The notes under the pieces were generated by a model. It saw nothing but the letters and a program-made list of their open reading frames with translations. It had not been told where the DNA came from and did no database searches. The translations under genes and the position numbers were made by a program. A DNA stretch of 64,000 nt, from assembly GCF_900142825.1 (NCBI RefSeq), contig NZ_FRCH01000001.1, forward strand, positions 186,001 through 250,000. Reading direction: 5' to 3'. The DNA comes from Rhodanobacter sp. OK091 (GTDB taxonomy: Bacteria > Pseudomonadota > Gammaproteobacteria > Xanthomonadales > Rhodanobacteraceae). Positions 26,816 to 35,262 of this stretch are shown in pieces (within the stretch, counting starts at the first letter, position 1; the number at the start of each line of letters is the position of its first letter).

Positions 26816-26821
26816 CATAAT
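26816..26821 (+). promoter_or_regulatory. Possible -10 box giving a leaderless transcript
   Basis: CATAAT lies exactly 6 bp before the ATG at 26828 (CATAAT-CGCGCG-ATG). The same arrangement, GATAAT-CGCGCC-ATG, precedes the next gene. No Shine-Dalgarno is visible at either gene. Confidence 0.4.
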
Positions 26822-26827
26822 CGCGCG

Positions 26828-28387
26828 ATGGCCAAGAAACCTCACGAAAACGCGCCGAAACTGCTGCTTCGGCAGGCCGTCCTCGATGACGTGCCGCAAC
26901 TGGTCGAGCTCACCTCGCGGATCTACACGCCCGAATGGGGCCACTCGGCGGAGATGCTGCGTTCCCAGCAGACGCATTTTCCCGAAGGCCAGTTCGTGGT
27001 CGAGTACGAAGGCAAAATTGTCGGCTACTGCGCCACCTTCCGTATCGACGAAGCCACCGCGCTGGCGCCGCATACCTGGATGCAGATCACCGGCGGCGGC
27101 ATGGGCTCGCGCCACAAACCGGACGGCAACTGGCTGTACGGCATGGAAGTGGTGGTGCACCCCGACTACCGCGGCATGCGCATCGGCCAGCGGCTGTACC
27201 AGGCGCGCAAGCGGCTGTGCATGGAACTCAAGCTGCGCGGCATCGTGTTCGGCGGCCGCATCCCGGGCCTGGCGAAGAACCTGGGGCGTTACGGCACCGC
27301 CGAGGCGTATGTACAAGCGGTGGTGGAAGGCAAGCGGCGCGACCTCACGCTGAGCTTCCAGCTGTCGAACGACTTCGAGGTGATCGGCTTGCTGCGCGCC
27401 TACGTGCCGACCGATCACGAATCGCTGGGTTACGCAGCTCATCTGGTCTGGCGCAATCCGCAACTGCTAGATCAGCCGGACATGCCGCCGATCACCTCGG
27501 CACGGCTGCTGCCCGATTCGGTGCGAGTGGCTTCGGTGCAATACCAGCAACGGCGAATCACTTCGTTCGACGAATTCGCCACCCAGGTCGAATATTTCAC
27601 CGACATTGCCGCCGACTACAGCGCGGACTTCGTCACCTTCCCCGAACTGATCACGCTGCAGCTGCTGTCGATCGAGAACACCGAACTGTCGCCGGTGGAG
27701 TCGATCCGCAAACTGAGCCACTACACACCGCAGGTCAAGGAGCTGTTCAGCCGGCTGGCGGTGCACTACAACATCAACATCATCGCCGGCACGCATCCCA
27801 CCGAGCAGGCCAACGGCGACATCCACAACGTCTGCTATGTGTGCCTGCGCGACGGCTCGATCCACGAGCGCGAGAAGCTGCACCCCACGCCTAGCGAGCG
27901 CAATGTGTGGAACATCACCGGCGGCGACAGCGCCGCGACCGTGCTCACCGATTGCGGCCCGATCGGCGTGATGATCTGCTACGACGCGGAATTTCCCGAA
28001 GTGGCGCGCCACCTCACCGACCAGGGTGCGCTGATCCTGTTCGTGCCGTTCTGCACCGACGTGCGCGAGGGCTACCTGCGCGTGCGCTACTGCGCGCAGG
28101 CGCGCGCGATAGAGAACCAGTGCTACGTGGCGATGTCCGGCAATGTCGGCAACCTGCCCGGCGTCAACAATTTCGACATCCAGTACGGCCAGAGCTGCAT
28201 ACTCACCCCCAGCGATTTCGGCTTCGCCCGCGATGGCATCGCCGCCGACTCCACGCCGAACATCGAGACCGTGCTGTTTGCCGACCTGCGGCTGGAGACC
28301 CTCGCCCGCGCCCGCAACGCCGGCGCCGTGCAGAACCTGAAGGACAGGCGCTTCGACCTGTATGAGACGCGCTGGCGGCCGCGCTGA
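26828..28387 (+). CDS. GNAT acetyltransferase fused to a carbon-nitrogen hydrolase (nitrilase family)
   Basis: A 519-residue bifunctional-looking protein. Residues ~10-200 are a GNAT domain with the acetyl-CoA site VVVHPDYRGMRIGQRLYQARK. Residues ~220-515 are a nitrilase-superfamily domain with the triad Glu (VTFPELITL), Lys (HEREKLHPTP) and Cys (GVMICYDAEFPE). No signal or membrane segment. This fusion is widespread among proteobacteria and is usually annotated as 'bifunctional GNAT/carbon-nitrogen hydrolase'; its reaction is not settled. I start at 26828; an ATG at 26813 in the same frame is possible, but it would overlap the likely -10 box. The gene is divergent from hutF. Confidence 0.9.
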   Translation: MAKKPHENAPKLLLRQAVLDDVPQLVELTSRIYTPEWGHSAEMLRSQQTHFPEGQFVVEYEGKIVGYCATFRIDEATALAPHTWMQITGGGMGSRHKPDGNWLYGMEVVVHPDYRGMRIGQRLYQARKRLCMELKLRGIVFGGRIPGLAKNLGRYGTAEAYVQAVVEGKRRDLTLSFQLSNDFEVIGLLRAYVPTDHESLGYAAHLVWRNPQLLDQPDMPPITSARLLPDSVRVASVQYQQRRITSFDEFATQVEYFTDIAADYSADFVTFPELITLQLLSIENTELSPVESIRKLSHYTPQVKELFSRLAVHYNINIIAGTHPTEQANGDIHNVCYVCLRDGSIHEREKLHPTPSERNVWNITGGDSAATVLTDCGPIGVMICYDAEFPEVARHLTDQGALILFVPFCTDVREGYLRVRYCAQARAIENQCYVAMSGNVGNLPGVNNFDIQYGQSCILTPSDFGFARDGIAADSTPNIETVLFADLRLETLARARNAGAVQNLKDRRFDLYETRWRPR

Positions 28388-28427
28388 ATCCGCGGAGAGC
28401 GGCTTGCGTGTGGATGCATGTCACCAT

Positions 28428-28499
28428 GTGGGAGCGACTTCAGTCGCGATGCTCCTAGCTGGAACCACATAAGAGCATCGCGACTGAAGTCGCTCCCAC
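28428..28499. repeat. Inverted pair of REP sequences (BIME-like)
   Basis: GTGGGAGCGACTTCAGTCGC... at 28428-28450 and its exact 23-base reverse complement at 28477-28499 are separated by 26 bp. The 23-mer is identical to the two ends of the 706-bp palindrome at 16441-17146. It lies between the GNAT-nitrilase gene and the ClC gene and can form a stable hairpin. Confidence 0.85.
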
Positions 28500-28554
28500 A
28501 GCGTCGCTCCCGCAATGAGGTCTCCGTTCCCACATTTGTGGCGGTGACGTCTGC

Positions 28555-28560
28555 GATAAT
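28555..28560 (+). promoter_or_regulatory. Possible -10 box giving a leaderless transcript
   Basis: GATAAT sits 6 bp before the ATG at 28567 (GATAAT-CGCGCC-ATG), matching the arrangement at the preceding gene. A -35 box is not obvious. Confidence 0.4.
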
Positions 28561-28566
28561 CGCGCC

Positions 28567-30045
28567 ATGTCCGAATCGGCCGAGCCTGCATCGAAATCAC
28601 CGAACCCGCGCCTGCAGGCGATGCTCGGCCATGAATTCTTCGCCCCGCATCACTGGAAACGCCGACTGGTACTGTGGGTCGGCGCCGTGCTGGTGGCGCT
28701 GGCGGCGATCCTGTTTGCCAAGGCCAGCGTGTGGTCGTATCAGCTGTTCCTGCGCATCCTCGGACACGGCAGCTGGATACCGTTGATCCTCACCCCGATC
28801 GTGTTCGGCCTGCTCGCCTGGATCACCGAGGGGCGTTTGCGCGCCACACGTGGCAGCGGCATTCCGCAGGTGATCGGTACGTTGCATATCGAGGACGCGG
28901 GTTTTCGCGCACGCATGCTGTCGCTGCCGATCGCCGCGGGCAAGATGGCCTTGACCTTGATCGCCCTCGCTGTCGGCGCGTCGATCGGACGCGAAGGGCC
29001 GACTGTGCACGTCGGCGCCGCACTGTTCTACTCGATCGGCAAACGTTTCGGCTTCGACGACCCCAAGGCCGCCTCGCGCTTCATCCTCGCGGGCGGCGCC
29101 GCCGGCATCGCCGCGGCGTTCAACACGCCACTGGCCGGCGTCATATTCGCGATCGAGGAACTGGCCGGCACCTTCGAGCACCGCTTCAGCGGCCTGCTAT
29201 TGACCGCGGTATTCATCGGCGGCGTGGTTTCGCTCGGCATCATGGGCAATTACTCGTACTTCGGCCAGGTACAAGCCAGCCTGCCGCTGGGGCATGCGTG
29301 GCTGGCGGTGTTGCTGACCGGCATCATCTGCGGATTGCTCGGCGGCCTGTTCGCGCGGCTGATCCTGCTCGGCCGGCACGGACCGCTGGCCTATATCGGT
29401 CGCCTGCGCGCGCACGCCCCGGTGCTGTTCGCCATGGGCTGCGGCCTGGCGCTAGCGCTGCTCGGCCTGTGTTCGCACAACAGCGTTTACGGCACCGGTT
29501 ACGACCAGGCCCGCGCCATCGTGCAGAACGCGGCTGGCATGCCGGGCGAGGGTTTCGGCGTCGAAAAACTGCTGGCCAACGTGGTGTCGTACTGGGCCGG
29601 CATTCCGGGTGGCATCTTCTCGCCGGCACTCGCGGTCGGTGCCGGCCTGGGCCAGAACATCGCGCACTTCCTGCCGGGCGCGCCCACCGCATCCGTGGTG
29701 CTGCTGGGCATGAGCGCGTACCTGGCCGGCGTGACCGGTGCGCCACTGACTTCGGCGGTGATCGCGATGGAGCTGACCGATAATCAGGCCATGGTGATTC
29801 CGATCATGGCGGCCTGCCTGCTCGCCCGCGCCGCGGCGTCGCTGTTCTGCCCGACTCCGGTTTACAAGGATTTCGCCGAGCGCATGGTGCAGGACTTCGA
29901 ACGTCAGCAGGCCAGCCGCACTCGTGCGGACGCCCCGGCCGATGAGTCGACCGATCAGGATGAGCTCTCGTTGCCTGGCAGCCGCACCAGCGCATTCGAC
30001 GAACCCGCCACGCCAGCCGATACCGATCCACCCCATCCGCCATGA
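28567..30045 (+). CDS. clcA: ClC-family chloride/proton antiporter
   Basis: A 492-residue membrane protein with the ClC selectivity-filter motifs: [16 protein letters not shown] with the gating Glu, and [11 protein letters not shown]. The inner proton-transfer Glu is conserved ([10 protein letters not shown]), which marks an exchanger rather than a channel. No CBS domain follows; the last ~60 residues are a soluble tail rich in Asp, Thr and Pro. ClC exchangers help bacteria survive extreme acid and balance charge. The start has no ribosome site, and translation may be leaderless. A REP pair separates it from the upstream gene. Confidence 0.92.
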   Translation: MSESAEPASKSPNPRLQAMLGHEFFAPHHWKRRLVLWVGAVLVALAAILFAKASVWSYQLFLRILGHGSWIPLILTPIVFGLLAWITEGRLRATRGSGIPQVIGTLHIEDAGFRARMLSLPIAAGKMALTLIALAVGASIGREGPTVHVGAALFYSIGKRFGFDDPKAASRFILAGGAAGIAAAFNTPLAGVIFAIEELAGTFEHRFSGLLLTAVFIGGVVSLGIMGNYSYFGQVQASLPLGHAWLAVLLTGIICGLLGGLFARLILLGRHGPLAYIGRLRAHAPVLFAMGCGLALALLGLCSHNSVYGTGYDQARAIVQNAAGMPGEGFGVEKLLANVVSYWAGIPGGIFSPALAVGAGLGQNIAHFLPGAPTASVVLLGMSAYLAGVTGAPLTSAVIAMELTDNQAMVIPIMAACLLARAAASLFCPTPVYKDFAERMVQDFERQQASRTRADAPADESTDQDELSLPGSRTSAFDEPATPADTDPPHPP

Positions 30046-30070
30046 ACACCGTCACGGAGTCAGCGCAGCC

Positions 30071-31333
30071 ATGAGTGAACCACGCTGGGATCGACTGCTG
30101 TTGAATGCCACGCTGGCGACGTTTGTCGGCGGCACGCCGTATGGGCTGATCGTGCATGGCGCCATCGCGCTGCATCACGGCCGCATCGCCTGGATCGGCG
30201 GCATGGATGCGTTGCCGGATGCCCCGGATGCGCTGGCCGGCGTCGTCGAATCGCTCGATGGCGCGCTGGTTACGCCGGGACTGATCGACTGCCACACCCA
30301 CCTGGTCTTCGGTGGCGATCGCGCACATGAATTCGACTTGCGCCTCAACGGTGCCAGCTACGAGGAGATCGCTCGCGCCGGTGGCGGCATCGTCTCCAGC
30401 GTCAGCGCGACCCGCGCGGCCAGCGAGGAACAGCTGTTCGCGCAATCGCTGCCGCGCGCGCGGTCGCTGCTTGCCGATGGCGTGACCAGCCTCGAAATCA
30501 AATCCGGTTACGGCCTGGATCTCGACAGCGAACGGCGCATGCTGCGGGTCGCGCGCCGCCTCGGCCGCGAGCTGGGCATCAGCGTGCGCACCAGTTTTCT
30601 CGGCCTGCATGCGCTGCCGCCGGAATATCGCGACAGGCGCGCCGACTATGTGGCGCTGGTCTGCGACGAGATGCTGCCCGCGCTCGCGGCCGAAGGCCTG
30701 GTCGACGCGGTCGACGCGTTCTGCGAAAACATCGGTTTCACCCGCGACGAAACCCGTCGTGTATTCGAGCGCGCAAGACAGCTCGGCTTGCCGGTAAAGC
30801 TGCATGCGGAGCAATTGTCCGATCAGGATGGTGCCGCGCTGGTCGCCGAATACGGCGGCCTGTCCGCCGATCACCTGGAATACCTCAGCGAATCGGGCAT
30901 CCACGCGATGGCCGGTGCCGGCACTGTCGCCGTGCTGCTGCCCGGCGCGTTCTACGCGCTGCGCGAAACGAAACTGCCGCCGGTCGCCATGCTGCGCGAA
31001 CATGCCGTGCCGATCGCGATCGCCACCGACTGCAACCCCGGCACCTCGCCGCTGCTGTCGCTGCGGCTGGCAGCCGGCATGGCCTGCACGTTGTTCCGGC
31101 TGACGCCCGAAGAGGCACTGCTGGGAGTGACCGTCAACGCCGCCCGTGCGCTGGGCCTGACCGATCGAGGCACCCTCGCTGTGGGCCAGCGCGCTGATCT
31201 GGTGGTATGGGACGCGCGCCGACCGGCCGACCTGTGTTATTGGATAGGCGGCAGCCTGGCCCGCAAGATCTATGTGGCCGGCGAAGCCGTCTCGCGGCGC
31301 AAGCCTTCCAGGCGCACATCCAGCGCTTCGTAA
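30071..31333 (+). CDS. hutI: Imidazolonepropionase
   Basis: A 420-residue amidohydrolase that opens 4-imidazolone-5-propionate to N-formimino-L-glutamate, the step before HutF. Visible motifs: [13 protein letters not shown] (metal His-x-His), [24 protein letters not shown] with His, [10 protein letters not shown] and [14 protein letters not shown] with the metal Asp. The start is the ATG at 30071, 25 bp after clcA, with ACGGAG upstream. The last ~20 codons overlap the end of the convergent lpxK by 64 bp and lie past the region conserved in HutI. Confidence 0.94.
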   Translation: MSEPRWDRLLLNATLATFVGGTPYGLIVHGAIALHHGRIAWIGGMDALPDAPDALAGVVESLDGALVTPGLIDCHTHLVFGGDRAHEFDLRLNGASYEEIARAGGGIVSSVSATRAASEEQLFAQSLPRARSLLADGVTSLEIKSGYGLDLDSERRMLRVARRLGRELGISVRTSFLGLHALPPEYRDRRADYVALVCDEMLPALAAEGLVDAVDAFCENIGFTRDETRRVFERARQLGLPVKLHAEQLSDQDGAALVAEYGGLSADHLEYLSESGIHAMAGAGTVAVLLPGAFYALRETKLPPVAMLREHAVPIAIATDCNPGTSPLLSLRLAAGMACTLFRLTPEEALLGVTVNAARALGLTDRGTLAVGQRADLVVWDARRPADLCYWIGGSLARKIYVAGEAVSRRKPSRRTSSAS

Positions 31334-32271
31334 AATGCCTGTGGCAGATCCGCCTGCACCGGCACCCGCCACCAGTGCGACTGGGTGAAACGCCGGCATT
31401 TGACGGCGTCCTTGTCGGTCATCAGCACCGGCAGGCCATCCGCGAAATCCAGATCCGCCGCCGCAAAATCGTGATGGTCCGCAAAAGAGTGCTCGATCGG
31501 CGCGATACCAGCCGCGCGCAGACTGTCGAAGAATCGCTGCGGATTGCCGATCGCAGCTACCGCGTGCACACGTTGACCACGGAAGCTGGCCAACGGTTGG
31601 GCTCGCCCGTCATTCAGCGCGATGACATCGCCGCCGCGCAATTGCATCAGGTACTCGCCGTCTTCGGCGATGCCGCCGTTGCAGACGCGCAGATCCATCT
31701 GCCGCAGCCGGCTCGGCGGCTCGCGCAACGGGCCGGCCGGCAGCAGCCGGCCATTGCCGAAGCGGCGCACGCCGTCGATCACGCAGATTTCCACGTCGCG
31801 CGCCAGCCGGTAATGCTGCAGTCCGTCGTCGGCGACCAGCACATTGCAACCGGCGTCGAGCAGCAATCGCGCCGCGGCGGGGCGATCTCGCCCTACCGCC
31901 ACCGGCACGCCGCTGGCGTGGATCAGACAGGGCTCGTCGCCAACCTGCGCCGGGTCCGGCGCATCGCCGAGCAGCAGCGGCTCGCGCTGACTGCCGCCGT
32001 AGCCGCGACTGACCACGCCGGGGCGATAGCCGCGCGCGCGCAAGGCAGCGGCCACGGCGATCGTCAATGGCGTCTTGCCGGTACCGCCTACGCTGAGGTT
32101 GCCGATCACGATGACCGGCGCCGGCAAGCGCACACTGCGCAAGACACCCACCCGATAAAGCTTGCCGCGCAGACCGATCGCGGCGCCGTACAGCGCCGCC
32201 AGCGGCTGCGTCCACCATGGCGCGCGGCCATCGGCGTACCAGGCTGATTCGAGCGTATCGATCAGCGCCAT
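31270..32271 (-). CDS. lpxK: Tetraacyldisaccharide 4'-kinase
   Basis: A 333-residue inner-membrane-associated kinase that phosphorylates the lipid A precursor at the 4' position. The N-terminal hydrophobic helix ([20 protein letters not shown]) is followed by the P-loop [12 protein letters not shown], then [23 protein letters not shown] and [13 protein letters not shown], all hallmarks of LpxK. It lies 9 bp downstream of msbA in a lipid A synthesis/export operon. Its 3' end overlaps the convergent hutI by 64 bp. Confidence 0.96.
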   Translation of the reverse strand: MALIDTLESAWYADGRAPWWTQPLAALYGAAIGLRGKLYRVGVLRSVRLPAPVIVIGNLSVGGTGKTPLTIAVAAALRARGYRPGVVSRGYGGSQREPLLLGDAPDPAQVGDEPCLIHASGVPVAVGRDRPAAARLLLDAGCNVLVADDGLQHYRLARDVEICVIDGVRRFGNGRLLPAGPLREPPSRLRQMDLRVCNGGIAEDGEYLMQLRGGDVIALNDGRAQPLASFRGQRVHAVAAIGNPQRFFDSLRAAGIAPIEHSFADHHDFAAADLDFADGLPVLMTDKDAVKCRRFTQSHWWRVPVQADLPQAFYEALDVRLEGLRRETASPAT

Positions 32272-32280
32272 GGGTGACCC

Positions 32281-34071
32281 TCAGTCGCCGGAGCGCTGAT
32301 CGGGGTAATCGTGGAACTGCATGCGATGCAGAGCGGCATAGTGGCCGCCCAGCGCCAGCAGTTCAGCATGCGTGCCGCGTTCGACGATACGGCCCTGATC
32401 CATCACGGCGATCTGCTGCGCGCCTTCGATGGTGGACAGGCGATGCGCGATAACCAGCGTGGTGCGGTCCTTCATCAGGCGTTGCAGCGCCTGCTGGATC
32501 AATCGCTCGGATTCGGTATCCAGCGCGCTGGTGGCCTCGTCCAGCACCAGGATCGGCGCATTTTTGAGGATCGCGCGAGCGATCGCGATGCGTTGGCGCT
32601 GACCGCCGGACAACGTATTGCCGGCCTGCCCGATCTGGGTGTGTATCCCTTGCGGCATGCGCGCGATGAATTCCATCGCGTTGGCCGCCTCGGCGGCGGC
32701 GATGATGTCCGCTTCGCTGGCGCCGGCCAGTTCGCCGTAGGCGATATTGTCGGCCACGCTACCGTCGAACAGCACCACGCTTTGCCCCACCCAGCCGATC
32801 TGCTTGCGCAGCGAGGCCAATGTGTAAGCCTCGTAATTCTGGCCGTCCAGCATGATCTGCCCGTCGCTGGGTGCGTAGAAGCGCGGCAACAGGCTGACCA
32901 GGCTGCTCTTGCCGCTGCCGGAGCGGCCGACCAGGGCGGTCACCGTGCCCGGCGCGCAATGCAGGTCAACGCCGCGCAAGGCTTCGGCCTCGCTGCGTGG
33001 ATAGACCAGCCGGATGCCGTGCATCGACAACTCTCCGCGCGTGCGATCCAGCACCAGCGTGCCGTGATCCGGCTCGGGCGGAAGGTCGATGATCTCGAAC
33101 AGATCCTCGGCCGCGGACAGGCCGCGCTGCATATTCGCCTGCACATTGGCGAGCCGACGCAGCGCGGGCAGCATCATGCCCATCGCGGTCAGCACAGCCA
33201 GGAATACACCCGGCGACATGTCTTTCAGAACTTGTGGCCGCGTACCCAGGAACACCAGCGCGGCCAGCGCGCAGGCTGCCACCAGCTGGATGGTGGAGCT
33301 GGACGTGGCATTGGTCGCCGCGATCTTCAGGTTCAGCCCGCGGGTGCGCCGGGTAACCTCGCCGAAGCGGCTGCTCTCGTGCGTCTGACCGCCATAGATG
33401 CGCACCTCGCGATGCGCACCGACCGATTCTTCAACCGTGCCGGTGACCGAACCCATCGATCCCTGAATGCGCCGGCTGATCCGCCGGTAGCGCCGACTCA
33501 CCATGGCGGCGATCAATGCGATCGCAGGCACCATGACCAGCAGCGCCGAGGTGAGATAAACACTGTTGTATAGCATCACCGCCAGCATGGCCATGACGGT
33601 GAATCCGTCGGTCACCACCGTTTTTATCGAGTCAGTCGCTGCCGCGGCCACCTGCTCGCTGGTGTAGGTAATGCGGGAAATCTGCTGCCCCGACGGCTCG
33701 GCACCGAAGAACGCGGCCGGCAGCCGCAGATAGGCATCGAAGACATCTTGCTGGATCGCCTGCACCACGTGCCGCCCCATATAGGAGATGCCGTAATTGC
33801 TGACGAAGGTGCCGACAGAGCGCACGAAAAAGATGCTGATGATCCAGATCGGCATCCAGAAAATCAGGTAAGCATCCTTCTTAGCGAACAAGTCGTCGGT
33901 GATGAGCTTCAACAGGTTCGTGAAAATCGCCTGACCGGCGCCATCCGCCAACATGCCGAACAGCGAGATCAAGCCCACCACCCAGTAGCGCCAGGTATAG
34001 CCGAGCAGGCGCTTGTAGATCCGCCAGGATTCCGCATCCCAGATCGTGACCCTCTTGCTCGCGTCGCTCAC
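32281..34071 (-). CDS. msbA: Lipid A export ABC transporter (permease and ATPase)
   Basis: A 596-residue half-transporter that flips core-lipid A across the inner membrane. Six membrane helices occupy residues ~25-315. The ATPase part has Walker A GRSGSGKSSLV, Q-loop region, signature NTLSGGQRQRIAIARAIL, Walker B ILVLDEATSALD and switch His in VIAHRLST. The start is a GTG that overlaps the exbD stop (GTGA). The gene order exbB-exbD-msbA-lpxK is conserved in Xanthomonads and pseudomonads. Confidence 0.96.
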   Translation of the reverse strand: MSDASKRVTIWDAESWRIYKRLLGYTWRYWVVGLISLFGMLADGAGQAIFTNLLKLITDDLFAKKDAYLIFWMPIWIISIFFVRSVGTFVSNYGISYMGRHVVQAIQQDVFDAYLRLPAAFFGAEPSGQQISRITYTSEQVAAAATDSIKTVVTDGFTVMAMLAVMLYNSVYLTSALLVMVPAIALIAAMVSRRYRRISRRIQGSMGSVTGTVEESVGAHREVRIYGGQTHESSRFGEVTRRTRGLNLKIAATNATSSSTIQLVAACALAALVFLGTRPQVLKDMSPGVFLAVLTAMGMMLPALRRLANVQANMQRGLSAAEDLFEIIDLPPEPDHGTLVLDRTRGELSMHGIRLVYPRSEAEALRGVDLHCAPGTVTALVGRSGSGKSSLVSLLPRFYAPSDGQIMLDGQNYEAYTLASLRKQIGWVGQSVVLFDGSVADNIAYGELAGASEADIIAAAEAANAMEFIARMPQGIHTQIGQAGNTLSGGQRQRIAIARAILKNAPILVLDEATSALDTESERLIQQALQRLMKDRTTLVIAHRLSTIEGAQQIAVMDQGRIVERGTHAELLALGGHYAALHRMQFHDYPDQRSGD

Positions 34072-34499
34072 TGCGCTGCGCCCGGCTTGCTCGGTGTCGT
34101 GGCGATCGAGAGCTTGGTGAAGCCGAGCTGGCCCAGTGCGTCCATCGCGGTGACCACGTCCTGGTGCGGCGTCATCGCATCGGCGCGGATCGTCACCTGC
34201 CGCTCGCGGTCGTCGCCGGCATTGCGCGCGATGGTCTGCTTGAGCGGCTCGATGCCCTCGCCCAGCACTTCGTCGCTGCCCACATAGAAGTGACCATCGC
34301 GGTCGATCATGATGGTCAGCGCCGGGGCGTTCATGTCGCGGTCTTGCGCGCTCGCCTGCGGCAGGGTCACCTGCAGGCGCGAATGCTGCACGAACGTGCT
34401 GGTCAGCACGAAGAACATCAGCAGGGTCAGCAGCACGTCGATCAACGGAATCACGTTGATCTCGAAATCGTCCTGGCGGCGGTCGTTGCCGATACGCAT
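34068..34499 (-). CDS. exbD: ExbD/TolR-family biopolymer transport protein
   Basis: A 143-residue protein with one N-terminal membrane helix (INVIPLIDVLLTLLMFFVLT). The conserved Asp of the proton pathway lies in PLIDVLL. The periplasmic rest resembles ExbD/TolR (VTIRADAMTPHQDVVTAMDALGQLGF). It forms a proton-driven motor with ExbB. In this operon context it is a second ExbBD pair linked to LPS genes rather than to TonB. It starts 10 bp after exbB and is coupled to msbA. Confidence 0.93.
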   Translation of the reverse strand: MRIGNDRRQDDFEINVIPLIDVLLTLLMFFVLTSTFVQHSRLQVTLPQASAQDRDMNAPALTIMIDRDGHFYVGSDEVLGEGIEPLKQTIARNAGDDRERQVTIRADAMTPHQDVVTAMDALGQLGFTKLSIATTPSKPGAAQ

Positions 34500-34509
34500 C
34501 GGTGCGCGC

Positions 34510-35175
34510 TCAGCCTGGATCCGGCGTGGCGGACGTCGGCATGCGCCGCGGCCGCACCGGTGACGCCACGGCGGGCGCCAGGGTCAGATCGTCGAGCAAG
34601 GCAGTGGCCTGCTTTTCCATCTCCACGCAATAGCCGGCCACGCGCGAACGGAAATAACGGTGCAGCACATACGCCGGAATCGCCACGGTCAGACCCGACG
34701 CGGTGCAGATCAGCGCCTCGCCGATGCCGCCGGCCATCTTGGCCGGGTCGCCGATGCCGCCGGCCATCACTTCCATGAACATGCGGATCAGGCCGATCAC
34801 GGTACCGAACAGGCCCAGCAACGGACCGATCAGCGCGATCGTGCCCAGCGTGTTGAGGTAGCGCTCCATCCGGTGAATGACGTGCCGGCCGGTGTCCTCG
34901 ATACGCTCCTTGATCAGGTCGCGCGGCTGGTTGCGCACGGCCAGAGCGGCGGCCAGCAATTCGCCCAGTGGCGAACCGTTCGACAGTGTGTCGAGATGGC
35001 TGGGGTCGAGCTGGCCGGACCGCGCCCATTGGCGCACCTCGTCACCCAGACCCGGCGGCAACACCGACTTGCGGCGCAGGGTCCAGCAACGCTCCAGCAC
35101 GATCGCCAGGGCAATCGCCGAACAGATCAGGATAGGCACCATCGCCCAGCCGCCAGCCATCAGAATTTCCAGCAC
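34510..35175 (-). CDS. exbB: ExbB/TolQ-family proton channel protein
   Basis: A 221-residue membrane protein of the MotA/TolQ/ExbB family with three helices: one near the N-terminus (MVPILICSAIALAIVLERCW) and two after the cytoplasmic loop (LNTLGTIALIGPLLGLFGTVIGLIRMF and ALICTASGLTVAIPAYVLHRYF). The start is placed at a GTG at 35175, giving VLEILMAGGW as in relatives; TTG at 35202 and ATG at 35160 are alternatives. It is the first gene of the exbB-exbD-msbA-lpxK set, 87 bp after comEC. Confidence 0.93.
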   Translation of the reverse strand: MLEILMAGGWAMVPILICSAIALAIVLERCWTLRRKSVLPPGLGDEVRQWARSGQLDPSHLDTLSNGSPLGELLAAALAVRNQPRDLIKERIEDTGRHVIHRMERYLNTLGTIALIGPLLGLFGTVIGLIRMFMEVMAGGIGDPAKMAGGIGEALICTASGLTVAIPAYVLHRYFRSRVAGYCVEMEKQATALLDDLTLAPAVASPVRPRRMPTSATPDPG

Positions 35176-35262
35176 TTTTCGACCCACCGCACTGCCTGAC
35201 AAGAAGCGCGCATGATAGCAGTCTCGCTCCGCCGTACTGCGGCAGGCGTGGCATTCCTCATG

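Noticed and set aside
26738-27463. Long N-terminal extension of HutF
   Set aside because: It is antisense to the GNAT domain; HutF homology and a ribosome site fix the start at 26737.
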